Assembly (NCBI RefSeq): GCF_030269925.1
Contig: NC_085108.1
Span: 7,068,001 to 7,132,000 of the forward strand
Reading direction: 5' to 3'
Length of the DNA stretch: 64,000 nt
Origin: Bombyx mori
Lineage: Eukaryota > Arthropoda > Insecta > Lepidoptera > Bombycidae
A program made the translations under genes and the position numbers. The notes under the pieces are model-generated. The model was not told where the DNA came from. It was given only the letters and a program-made list of their open reading frames with translations, and searched no databases. Shown here piece by piece: positions 11,261-23,866 of this stretch. Every line of letters starts with the position of its first letter. The first letter of the stretch is position 1.

Positions 11261-11900
11261 ACAATAAAATTCTAAGATTCACATTTTAATTGAACAGTAC
11301 TTACTGATACGCAAAATGTCTCAACAGACATCTAGAAAGATCTAAAATCCAATACAAGTCACACGATTATAAACCGCTATTAGTCTTAATAAGATTCATG
11401 TTAGACTGGAAAGATGCTAGGATAGGAAAGCAGTGATATTCCCCTTAACTCGTTGTCTGTGTAGGAAACCTGATCGCAACCCCCTCTAGCAAAGCTGACG
11501 AGAAAACGAAGATTAGTCTGCGCATAGAGAGTTTTAATTTATTTAATTTTTTACTATATCGAGCGGTAAAAGGATGTTTTGTTTAATCAAGATTTTTTCA
11601 AGTTTACAAGAGAGCCATATAAAGTTTAAAATGATCATAACAAAAAAAAAATTCAGTTATGTCAATGGCGTAAACATTAGCTTCTTTATATCTGTAGAGC
11701 ATCGTTGTGTAGTCCACGGGCAGCAGTAACAGCAATCAATCATATGACGCCGCGTGTTTAGGAATGGAGAAAAAAAACCAGATTTTTTCGCTATGACGGC
11801 TGGAGCCGGATCGATTGAGCATTTCACCAGTGCTAATAACTATTAGTAGATTGAAATGGAATTTGAAATTCATTTCTAATATTATTATGCATTACTATAT

Positions 11901-12300
11901 TATTACGCCGGTAAGAGTAACGACATCTATCGATGAATAGCAGAAGCGAATATCAAAGGAACTAGTAACATCGAGAACGCTCGAGAAGTACAACGCCACC
12001 TATTGTCAGATATCGAAAACGCATATCGAAAATACTCGACTTGTGAGGAATGTTTTCGATAATTCTAGGGATGTCGTGTCGAATATAAAAACGTTGCAGG
12101 GACGTCATGAACTCAGTTAGCAATCGGATTTATTCGAAGCGAAACAGCGAACAGATCACCTGAAGCGAAGTGGAAGAAGTGAATTAAGAATTTTAAACTG
12201 TTCGTTAAGTGTTGTAAGTGTTAATACATTTTTAATTTGTACTTGGGTAGAATTTTTATTTTTATTATATATATTTTATCCCGTACCCCAGCGCGTAACA
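11901..12300 (+). mobile_element. Solo LTR, 400 bp, with core promoter
   Basis: Begins TATTACGCC and ends GCGTAACA, a slightly mutated inverted pair (expected TGTTACGC/GCGTAACA). TATAAAA at 12084-12090 is 31 bases before the A of an insect initiator TCAGT (12113-12117). A/T-rich R/U5-like sequence follows. No coding interior is present, so this is what recombination between two LTRs leaves. The family cannot be named; no clear target duplication is visible. Confidence 0.6.
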
Positions 12301-12740
12301 ATTTAATATTAAAAATGACACGCAAGATTGGATACACTATCGAGAAAATTCGATTAATTTTAAATACGAATTTTCTCTATAACTAAATAGTAATCTGTAT
12401 TCGTGAATCGCGCTATCAACATTTACGCGTAACGTAGAATAAAAGCAAAATCTCGGTTCTAGACTACCGGGGAGTCCTGCGCCACGGGCCGAAGCGGTAT
12501 GTTGCAGCCGCTAAACTCGCAAATGCAAACATACATCCAAATTTAGACCCTAAGTGACGGTGTTAACGAACCAATTTCAACATTTGCCATTCTGTCGACT
12601 GCACACTTAAATTGCTCTGACTGTATTCGGGTACCGGCGACATTTATCTATAGAATGACGAATGCTTGAATAAAAATGCTTGAAGTTTGAGATTTCCGAG
12701 CCCACGTGGTTGATTTGACTCCTTTTTTGGTAGTTATTTT

Positions 12741-13088
12741 TTTTAACCGATTTTTTTTATTGACCTTGTAGGCAGACGAGCATATGCCCGAGCCTTGACG
12801 GTGGGTGGTTACCGTCGCATGGACGTCAGCAATGTCAGGGGCAGAGTCAAGCCGCCGCCTACCATTAAGTACTCTCCACAAGCCTTGTTTGAAGAAGGAC
12901 ATGTCATAACGATCGGGAAACACCGTGGAGGGGAGCTCATTCCATAGCCGGATGGTACGTGGCAAAAAAGATCTCTGGAAACGCACTGTGGATGAGCGCA
13001 GTGGCTCCAGGTAGTATGGATGAACTCTACTCCGGTGGCGAGCGGTGCGATGGTAAAAACGAGATGATGGAGTCATCTCAAACAATTA
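12741..13088 (-). pseudogene. CR1-like LINE 3' end, 5'-truncated
   Basis: Encodes the reverse-transcriptase ORF end, FEMTPSSRFYHRTARHRSR to GLWRVLNGRRRL, then the standard tail. 12301-12740 shows nothing. Confidence 0.8.
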
Positions 13089-13091
13089 TAC

Positions 13092-13263
13092 AGTGTGCTT
13101 AGTGCGAATTTTTTTATGTTCTCGATAGCGTAAAAGTTAACTCAAAGTATGCAGTTGGAACAGCGCCCCTAGCGGCAAACGTAGGCAAACGTTCCAACTG
13201 CATACAAATTTGAGTTAACTTTTACGCTATCGAGAACGTTAACAAACTCGCACTAAGCACACA
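13092..13263. mobile_element. Family E foldback element, copy 2
   Basis: CAGTGTGCTTAGTGCGAATT against CTCGCACTAAGCACACAG. GTTCTCGATAGCGTAAAAGT pairs with its complement on the other side. It starts 3-4 bases after the CR1 truncation point. Confidence 0.8.
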
Positions 13264-13417
13264 GAGCACTTCAAATAAATCTCAGATTTTTCTTTATGTG
13301 AACCGATATTAATGACTTTCCCTCTTTTTTTAAAAGCTGCTGTTTCTTGTCTGATCGGTGATCTTATTTTAATCATATCAAGGTCCGACCACAAGTTATC
13401 CATAATAATGCGATTTT

Positions 13418-13512
13418 TTTCCTACCTAAGATGGTGGCCTTGAGAGGCTAGGCTAGCGTAACCTAACGAGTAGGTGAGCTCATGGGGCTCAAACCAGACG
13501 ACGTTGCTAGCA
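13418..13512 (-). repeat. Family B fragment
   Basis: TTCCTACCTAAGATGGTGGCC to CGTTGCTAGCACTAACCCC. Confidence 0.65.
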
Positions 13513-13645
13513 CTAACCCCTTTTTTTTTTTCTCGGGCCGGGGGCCGAACCTCCTACGAGGTCCCCGCGCCTAGGGGGCGCGCGGGGTATGTGAGACTCA
13601 ACGATCTGCAGGTGTTGAGAGCAGATCACGGGCCCAAGGAAAATA
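13513..13645 (+). repeat. Family O GC-rich retroelement fragment
   Basis: GGGCCGGGGGCCGAACCTCC and GGTATGTGAGACTCAACGATC. A strong hairpin is formed by CCCCGCGC and GCGCGGGG. 13646-15197 is AT-rich, with nothing recognised. Confidence 0.5.
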
Positions 13646-15197
13646 TGTTCTCATATTTTCGTGTTGTAGTCCGCATTCTTTTTTTGTTTGTGAAATACTT
13701 TAATTAGTACACGACACGCCAACCGTAGGTATTATTCGGGGATGCGTGTTTCAAAGGAATCAAACTTGGAAACAAATCCACGTTCGATGATTGTCGTGGT
13801 GATAAAGTACTATTTTGTTTGTTAAAGTCGGTTTTTATTTGTGAAATAAACTAATAATTAACTTACTCCAATATCGCCGACAGTTTGGTTTTAAAATAAA
13901 AATATTTAATTTGCTATCAGCGATTTCATGTGATGATATTTTTTCTTTTTTCCGATATAAATAAGTCAATTTTCACCTTGTTCCATTTTCCTTCTCTTTA
14001 TATTAAATTTTATCCTAAATCTAAATTCTAGGTCTTTTATTCGCTATTCTTTGAGATATCGTGTGAGTGTTTATCGGCAGAAATAGCGTCATTTTTTTTT
14101 TTCTATTTTATTGTGCCGCCTTGTATAGATACAAACATATTCTCAAAATTTCATCTTTATGTGACTAATCCGAGTTAATATAAGCTCCTGTGACTCACGG
14201 ACAGACACGGTAGGTTTGTCTTCCAACAAAAATAATTATATATGTATCATGTATGTCAGCGCCATCTAGCGAATTCTATACATTTTTACTGAAAAAGTAC
14301 TGAACTTTTTGTTTTAGATGTCAATGATGCCATCTGCTAATCGCAAATGCGAACTAATCTCAAATATTACATTTGGCGAGAACTTCTATTTTCTTCTATG
14401 GTATTTTTAAAGTCACGTACTAGGTCCTGCCACTGTCTATTGAGACAGCAAAGAAGTCCCTAAAATCACTTGTACCTTTCAATTTCCACTGGCCACCCAA
14501 AGCTTTTACTGCGCAAGTCAATACAATGTCATATTATGTTTTGTCAAATCTACGTATTGAACATTGATAGAATTGAAATTGCTAACTAAACACGTTTAAA
14601 TCGTTAAAATAGTTATATTGTAGTACTCACGCGACTTATTCACAAATTATTTGCAAATAAATGTCACTATCCAATCACTGGATGGCACTTTGAAATTAGC
14701 GATCGAAGTTGACAATTGAGGTATTTATTTTTAATGATTCTTTATTCATGATACCTAGTAATAATTATAAAATAACTAAAAAGGAGTTTAAAATACACAC
14801 AAAATTCAATATTTATCTTAAAAGTATTTAATAAACGTAATTAATATTAAAATGTTTTGAACAAATGTCTGTTGGATATTTTTATTAACATTTCCGATGT
14901 TAGTAAAGTGATCAATATGTTTAAATGTTTAACGATGTTGACATTGCAAATTAAATGTTGTAATGATTATACAAGGATTTTCGGTTGAATTAATGAAAAC
15001 AAAAAATGTAAATAGAAAGTATTGTCATAACAATCAAAGTATTTATTTACCAATATGATTCAATACAAAAAAAATATAACAATATATGTACTGGTTTTTA
15101 ACTAATTTATTTTTCATAAAGTGATATTTAGATGAAACGTCTTTATATTAAAATTAGCTTTAGATCTTGAGAAAGGTTTATTTTGTTTTGTTTTCAG

Positions 15198-15258
15198 ACA
15201 AATGTCTACAGGAGGCAGTGGAGCTGTATTTTTCCTCGGAACTAGAGCTCATTATCAG
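15198..15258 (+). CDS. Candidate upstream exon of the 16011-26896 gene
   Basis: A strong pyrimidine tract ending in TTTTCAG precedes 15198, and CAG|GT follows 15258, although the donor GTTTTT is weak. In the frame that leaves phase 0, as the 16011 exon needs, it reads QMSTGGSGAVFFLGTRAHYQ without a stop. The Met at 15202-15204 could be the start codon, giving a 279-residue protein. Another frame is also open (KCLQEAVELYFSSELELII) but would not join in phase. Only transcript data can settle this. Confidence 0.35.
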
Positions 15259-15419
15259 GTTTTTATTAAAAAATAATATAATCTTTTTTCAGATATGTAA
15301 TGCCAGCCAGTGCATTTCTTCTTCTTTAGTTTTTGGTTCCGGCACGGTTTGTGCATTAGCCAGCGTCAAGTGATAAAGATTTTTATAATTCGCCGTCATT
15401 TTTTTTTATAGATTATGAA

Positions 15420-15720
15420 TAATAAAAAACGATGGAAACTTAATCAATCGGCATGAAATTAAATGAAATGATATGAGATGAAATATGATCTCAGTAAAAT
15501 AGTGGTCATTTACTGAGACTTTCTCAGTGGACTTTTTGAAGGATCCCGCGAAGCTACGTCCAGCGGCTTTGTTTCATTTTCCCACATTTGTACTCTTTCA
15601 CAGATGCTAAACAGTTAATAAACCACCGTTATTACACATTTAAACCCGAAGAAACACTAAATAGACAAAATAAAACAAATCACACAACTTCACTCTTCGC
15701 GTTCCCGCCAAAAAGTCCAG
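15420..15720 (-). repeat. Family J repeat, inverted copy
   Basis: ATGAAATGATATGAGATGAAAT, TTTGTTTCATTTTCCCACAT and CGCGTTCCCGCCAAAAAGT are the complements of the 25140 copy. Confidence 0.65.
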
Positions 15721-15854
15721 CCAGTGCATTTACGCATCTTAACCCTTTTAGTGCTGAGCTTATTTTCACATATTTTGCAAAAACTGCCAGAGGGTTTTTG
15801 AAAACGAAAAAGTACCTTAGACAAAACTTTCTTAAACAAATCCCCTTCATTCCC

Positions 15855-15957
15855 TCGCCTTTCAAACCGAAACGCATTACTGCTTCACGGCAGAAATAGG
15901 CGGGGCGGTGGTACCTACACGCGCGGACTCACAAGACGTTCTACCACCAGTAAAAAT
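15855..15957 (-). repeat. Family A 5' body fragment
   Basis: CTTTCAAACCGAAACGCATT to CTACCACCAGTAAAAATTT, 54 bases before the 16011 exon. Confidence 0.75.
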
Positions 15958-16010
15958 TTAATTTGTTGTAATTTGTTTCCTTTAAAAAGCCACAACAACT
16001 TTCCGTTCAG

Positions 16011-19000
16011 GTCCTCCAACGGCCCGAAAATCGTTTCGATTTGGATAACGGCAACGAATCAACGGAGTCCATCTATCAGAATCGTTCGGCGCAAGAGCTG
16101 TGGCCTGAGGGTAAGATGAAGGATTCGGACAACAAGAATCGCGTTAAAGAATGCAATTGGAGCTACGAAAACGAAGTTAACGGTGAGTTTGCGAATTGTT
16201 TTAAACTCTAGATGCTGTAGCGACGCCCCGCCTATTTCTGCCGCGGCTTGGCAATTTTTTTTTAATTCCTACCGAAGCTGAGAGCCTTGAGAGGCTATTT
16301 CAGCGTAACCTTAACTAGTATGTGAGCTCACGGGGCTCAAGCCTGACGACGTTGCTAACACGAACCCTAGCAAGAGTCGTGTTTTGCAGAATCTACCACC
16401 GGATCGGAAACGCGACCCACTGAGAAGATCCGGCGAGAAACTCAGTGGGCTGTGTCTGAGGGCTCTTGGTAATGGCGTAGCGATCTTAACTCGCGCCCAG
16501 ATCACAATACCTTTTTAGCATAATATTTTCCAGAAATCAATTATAATACAAAAAAATATATCCACCAATTATTTGTTTTGTGGACTATTTGGCGCCGTTT
16601 GTGAGTACCGGGGCACGATGTCTCTCCTTGCTCCGCAAGATCGGGAATGTAGTTACCGGTAGCCACGATGATACGGTTCTCGTGTCGTGCCGCTTTCACG
16701 AAATGGCGCATTGATGCCTACTGTAGATACTTAATGATGGACTCTAGGTCCAGGTCGTCGTGTAAGTCAATGTACCTGACGAACCACGGGGCTCCGACGG
16801 CTATCCTGCAAAAACGGGATTGAATGGTTTGAAGGGGTTTCAAGTTAGTACGGGCCGCGTGATCTAACACTACACTTGCATACGTCATGACGGGGCGTAT
16901 GCAAGTTTTGTAGAGTGTCACCTTATTACGAAGGGACAATTTACTTCACTTGCAAATAATTGGATAGAAGTTTCCTAGTATGAAGGCGGCACGATCGCGT
17001 ACCGTCTTTAGTCTGTAGGGGCTTGGAAGGTGTGGCAGCCGTTGTACTGCATTGACGTTTTCATGTCTATAGGCTCCAGTAACCATTTAACATCAGGTGA
17101 ACCGCGAGCAATAACAAAAAAAAAACATTGATTTATTTACGATATGTCCTGCTTCCAGTGTCCGATGAGAAATTAAGAGAGGAAAACACAGGCAATGGAA
17201 TCATAAGTCGCACAATACGACGCGAGAGCGAGACGGCTTCTTGTGAAAAGGACAACGATATTAAGCCTGCCCTGTTGAACATCGATCCAGACAGGTAGGC
17301 GTGACGTCAGCAGGCTTCAGCCACAGGACCATCGAGGATAGAACTGAGGAGTATAATCTCAGCGTATTAAAAAGTGTTCGCTGAAAGTGACCTAATTAAG
17401 ATGGCGCTACTGTAGCAAGTGGAAGGATTTTAAAAACAGTGCCATTAATTACCACCCTTCTCTTCAACCTGCTATACTCATAACATTATTATATATTTAA
17501 CCCGCAAAATTATAATTTGCGTAATTACTCATGGTAGGACCTCTTGTGAGTCCGCACGGGTAGGTACCACTACCCCGCCTATTTCTGCCGTGAAACAGCA
17601 ATGCGTTTCGGTTTGAAGGGTGGGGCAGCCGTTGTAACTATACTTGAGACCTTAGAACTTATATCTCAAGGTGGGTGGCGCATTTACGTTATAGACGTCT
17701 ATGGGCACCAGTAACCACTTAACACCAGGTGGGCTGGGAGCTCGTCCACCCATCTAGGCAATAAAAATAAATATATATATAGGCCTTCAAACTTGAGATA
17801 TATATTTCGATTGCGTTCCAATTAAGTACGCGAATTATAATAATATATTTTGCGGATAGGTACGATTTTTATTGAACGATGTTATTCCGTCTGACGCACT
17901 GAAAATCGGTGGGGCACAAAAAATACTGGATTGGGGACCTCGTGCTGGACGTCGTGATTGGGGCGGACAGCTAACGGGGTGGACCGATGATCTGATCAAA
18001 GTGGTTGGTAGGGAGTGGATGAGAAAGGTAGCAAACCGTAGAAGATGAGGTGCATTCGAAGAGACCTACACACAGCTTTGGGTGGAGACAGGTTAAGGAA
18101 AAGATTCCTTATAGATATATTCGATTTTTTTTTTCCTTTTTGCGGGATTCGAACGCGGGTACACTCACGTCGCTCGATACGACTGCCCCCGCGTCTTATC
18201 CTCCAGGCCGCGACTTATAAGCTGATATTTGCGGCAGTGCGTCGTCTCCGAAGCCGCGTCGGCGTCGCCACTTCCTGTCGCTGCTGTCGTCGCTGACGCG
18301 ACGCAAGCGACGCCACGACGCTGACGAGACCCAATACCTGCGCCACATCGAGAGCGCGCTGATGACCTGCACGTACAAGGAGTCCTGTCGCTGTCTCGAC
18401 TGTCAGGTGAGGCCCGGGATCCTAATCACTTACAACGTCAACTTTTCAGGGTTATTTTTATATCTTAGATGGGTGGACCAGCTCTCGACGACATCTACAA
18501 CCTAAATGCTGTCACCTACATTGATTATAAGTTCTAAGGTCTCAGTATAGTTACAACGGCTGCACCACCTATCAAACCGAAACGCATTACTGCTTCACGA
18601 CAAAAATAGGCAGGGCGGTGGTATCTACCCGTGCGAACTCACAAGACGTCCTACCACCAGTAAACGATATTATAATGTAGGTAGTATCGTCAAAGAATCA
18701 TTCAGATTCGTTCTGAAGGGTGTTTCACCACCACCCACCACCACACTGGCGTGTTGGGAATTCGTTAAGGTAGAAGATACCTCGTCCGACCTATTTCTGT
18801 CGCGAAGCAGATAGCGCGTTTCGGTTTGAAGGGCGGGGCAGCCGTTGTATAGGTGGGTGGCGGCATTTACGTTGTAGATGTCTATGAGCTCTAGTGACCA
18901 CATAACACCAGGTGGGCCGTGAGCTCATACACCCATCTAAGCAATAAAAAAAAACGTTAAAATAATACAAAAATTCCAATAGTAAAAACTTTATTGTTTA

Positions 19001-22000
19001 TTGCCAAATTCAGTAGGTAACCGATTTAAGAAAAAAATTCAGCACCAATATACACAATCCAAAATATTGTCTTCACGTTAACATTTAAGCTTAAATTTAC
19101 AAAATATATAAGTTAAACTAATTTTATTAATGCCTATATTCACGCGACGAAGTCGAACTAATAAGGTACCTAATAATTTTCCATACTGTCCATAGTTTAT
19201 TTAATAATATAAATGGCGACCGCGACTCAACATTTACAAAATATAGCCAATGAATTGGAGTCTCAAATCTGCAAAGCGTGGTAAGGCCTCTTGTGAGTTC
19301 GCACGGGTGCCTATTTCTGCCGTGAATGCGTTTCGGTTTGAACGGTGGGGCAGCCGTTGTAACTATACTTGGGACCTTAGAACTTATATCTCAAAGCGGA
19401 TGGCGCATTTACGTTGTAGATGTCTATGGGCTCCAGTAACCACTTAACACCAGGTAGGCTGTGAGCTTGTCCATCTATGTAAGTAATAAATAAAAAAAGT
19501 GTACCTAATTGCGTCACATTTCTTTAATCCTTTACACAGACCAAAGGTTAAGAAAATATAGCTTCTAGATACCTATTCATTACTCGTTATTATTTCCTCC
19601 CTGTTATTGTTTGAATAGTGTCATTGTGTGTTGTCGCTGTCTATTCAGAGACAAACTTTACAATTATCTGTTTTTGTGCACTTTTTTTTTTATTTTGCCT
19701 CTGAATGCACAGGGAAGTATTGTTTGAAATAGTTTCTCAAATACATAATGTTAAGAAGTTGGTTGATAATGAAAACTAAAATAATTTTTTCCAATGAGAC
19801 AGGATTAAAAAGTTTTAAATAAATGTAGCTAAAAACAATAGTTAGCTTTTGAAGATGGAATCAATGAGATAAATTTTAATACAATTCACAAGATATCGAG
19901 AATGTAATGTTAACCTTTGACTATAACAAAATATTAAATTGAATTCATGATTTTCTTTGTCACAAATTGCATGAAATCATCCACTGCACTTTATCTCTAT
20001 AAATAAATTATAAATTTTGGTACATCACATGTACAAATAATTAACTTTAGGATTATCTCAAAGGTAATGTCGTTATTGTTCTACTATGGTTTAGTACTAT
20101 GCTTTTAATCAGCCTGAAGTATCAATCAGTGGTCATTTTTAATTTTTTGCCACATCCAATCAAACTTAATTCAGAATCCAGCTTTTGATTTTGGGAAATA
20201 TTCTCTTCAATCCAATAATTACTCAAACAATTCACTCTTCAACTAATGAGGTGTTTAGTAAACTCTATTGATAATATATTTTGTCTAAAGCGTACACATA
20301 AAACAAATTGTCTTAAAAATGAAATGGCGAATTGATTTATTACAATAGAATGAGAAGTAAACCACTACTAAGGAGCTAGATAGTTTCACTCAGAGGCCCG
20401 ATAGAGGTATCAACAAATTTGTCAATGTCATAATCAGAATGTAAATTCTCATTTTCCTTTTCGGTGCTTTTATTTCTCTCGTCTATCCTGGTGCACTTGA
20501 GGCAGGTCTGTCCTTTACGGAGCCAGCAGCCTCTGTGATACATAGAATTGCACTTCTCACACATTATCGCTCCACTATCAAAGGGATACAACACTTCATT
20601 GTTGCTGCACACTTCACACAAATAACCTTTGCCTGAACATAGAGGGCAGTTTGTTATATGTGTCCGACAGACCTCTGTCAGTTCAGTCAATTCAGTTTCT
20701 AATGACCCGTCATTAATCGCCTGTAAGTGTGACATACTGTACTTCTTGTTTACGTCTCCGAGTTGGACGAATAGAGGAGACAGGAGAGTTGTGCCTTCGG
20801 TGCAAGCGCACAGGTATCTACGCATCCATTCCAGGTCCTTGCGCATCTTGTGAACCCATTCCAATTCGGCAATGAAGCTAAAGAGCTTAGAATTAATGTT
20901 TTCAATGTTTATGTATGGTCGTGACCATGCTATACTTAACATTTGGTAGGCCAGGCGTGAGACGTAACGTTTCTCCCAATCCCAGTTGTGGACAACTCGA
21001 GCCGGTATCGCAAACTGATCGTTCCAATGGCATGTTGTACAGTAATAAAGACCCGTATAGTCACATAATCGAGGATCGTTCCAAGCATCCTTAAAAGTTA
21101 ATGTGGTTTCACATTCAGCACATTTATAATCTTGTGCTGCTAAGCCTCTTTCTGGGCAGATGTTCATGTCAAACTCCCCCTTTTCTGTCATCACGACATG
21201 AGCACACACTCTGCATATGTGATCGATGCATTTATAATGGCACAAGTATCCACAGTCTGTACAAATATATGAGCTCTGAACTATACTCCATATTACACCG
21301 CTGCAGTGATCACAATACTGTTTGCGGTTGTTTGGGTTGACCTGCTGCTCGAAGTGATGACCTTTGATGGATACTTTGACCCTGGTCTGACCCTCATTGT
21401 CCTTCAGGTCCTCTAACCTCAGCCTGAGCTCGACTAAATAACGCACTAGCCATTTGCGTTCGTCGGAGCATTGGGAGCTGTTCAAAATTAGTTCTTTACA
21501 TTGATTTATAGCTTTTTCGATATCTTCTTTGGTCGCAGAGCTGTGTATCTTAAGTTTCTTGTTCGCTATCGATTTCGGTATGTAGTTTGAGTCGTAACTC
21601 TCGTCAGCAGACACGCAACCAGAAGTCGAGGAAGATGGGCTCCGATCCGTAACGGAAGTCCTGGGATTACAGCATATCAAACTGCCACGGTATTTAGGCG
21701 AATCATGAGCGAGAGCCGCTGCCATTGTGTGCAAAAGCAATCGGTTCCCGCCGTAACAAAGGAACATCAACAAATATGATTAAACTTTTTTCAAGGTTTT
21801 CTTCGGAATTGATCGGCCATTTCTCTCGTTCGAATCACTTGTACAAATTTAACGTGGTCTGATATATTTGTACTGCGTTCTCGTGACGTTTCCGTGTTTA
21901 CATTTCCTTTGTTTTGAATTAAATTGCTATTTTTTTGCAATCAACACAAAAATGTTTCGTCATGACTTTGACATTTGGATTTTACTCCTCCCCGGTTGGC

Positions 22001-23823
22001 TGACCTGATTCTAGTTACGATCCGTACTACGTAACAAATTTGTAAATTTCAAAATTGACTGCTCAATTGGAATAAATCGATCGAAAATATATAAAAAACA
22101 GAATAATTATAACAAAAACAAAGAGGGTATACAGTAATATTGAACAATAATAAAATTATTCCCAAGACATTTTTCCAATCGTTAACTTTCCATCAATACT
22201 CTACAAACGGAACGCAGTACGCAGGCGTGCCAACTTTACAGTACTATTAAACGCAGCTGACAAAGTCAATATTTTGTAATCTACACTGCTAGTTTCCAAA
22301 GCCCTTAATACAAAGTAACTAGTTTTAAAAACACAATGTATTCCAAACAAAAGTTTTGAGACGATCCGATTGCAGATTTAAAATGAGGTCATGCTTATTT
22401 TGACCTCCTTACCTCGATACCTATATTTTGCTATAACTAGTTATGCAAATAATTTGAAATATCAATGGGTCATACATTTTGTAATCTGACTAATTAATGT
22501 AAATATAGGTTTCCTTGTATTATGATAGATGTTTATTTGCTGTTAATTATGACAGTACGCCATTTTTTTTCTTTTCTTTTTATGACTTGAGAATAGGCAG
22601 TCAACCTGATCACCTATACCATCCTCCATGACCAATGAGTTTTTTTTTTTTTTTTTATATATTGACACCCGTTATCACAGGGCGTTACTGTTTCCCCTAA
22701 CATAGGTCAGAGTCTTTTTACATCCAATTCGTATTTAGATTTTAACTTACACCCTATCCATTCTACTCCTTCTTTGGGAGATCCTACTTTGGCCTACTAT
22801 TATTTATTTTATCTTTATTAATATTTCGTTACTGACTACTAACAATATTTCATCTTATTCTAATAAACCCCACCTGTCTTATATATATTTTATTATTAAT
22901 CTATGTCCATTGTTGCCATATCCTTATTTCTCTTACTATTTCATTAACCTACTTATATCTATTACATATTTTCTTGTTCTTTTTGCACATCTTGACCAAT
23001 GAGTTCGAAGTTTCAATTGCATAATCATATGCCCCAAGCTTTCAATCAGAATACATGACAACGTCGCCGCAGAAATACACAGAAAGGAAATACTCCTGCT
23101 TACTGGAGTCAGAGATGACGGTCCTGATTTTATTAAGAATAAATGTTATTTATTTATTCCGGAGTTATCAGACATCGCACGCAGTAAGCCACGGATACTT
23201 CGATTAAGAGAGAGAAACGGAATGATATTATCTATACTTTATTCCTTCCATTGTGTTATTTTTAACCGACTTCACAAAAGGAGGTTCTCAATTCGATTGT
23301 ATGTTTTTTTAGGTTTGTTACCTCTTAACTTTTGACTGGGTGAATCGATTCTGATGATTCTTTCTTTTTTAGAAAGCTGACGTTTCCCGTGTAGTCCCAT
23401 TTCAATTTAGTTCAGTTCTGATAATGGTGTCCATGAGGAAACCATATAAGTCTTAAATTTGCATTAAGTACGTGCGCGACAAATAGATGAATAACTCAAT
23501 AACTCAATATCACGCCAACCGATTTCGATGATTATTGTTTTTAGTGTATACTAACTGACCTGGCAGACTTCGTAGTGTCTCAATCGATAAATAAAATACC
23601 TAAACTTTTGTATAAAATAAACTTTAAACGAACAAAAGGAATCCGTCCGACAGGGGACACATCAAAGGGAAAACAAAATTATTATTTTTATTGAATTCCG
23701 AGCATTTTCATATTTATTTACTTTTTAAACCTTCCCTGGACTTCCACAAATAATTCAAGACCAGAATTAGCTAAATTGGTCCAGCCGTTCTCGAGTTTTA
23801 GCGAGACTAACGAACAGCAATTC

Positions 23824-23866
<43 letters not shown>

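Noticed and set aside
15588..15899. 103-codon plus-strand frame as a gene
   Set aside because: Runs across the family J and family A repeats.
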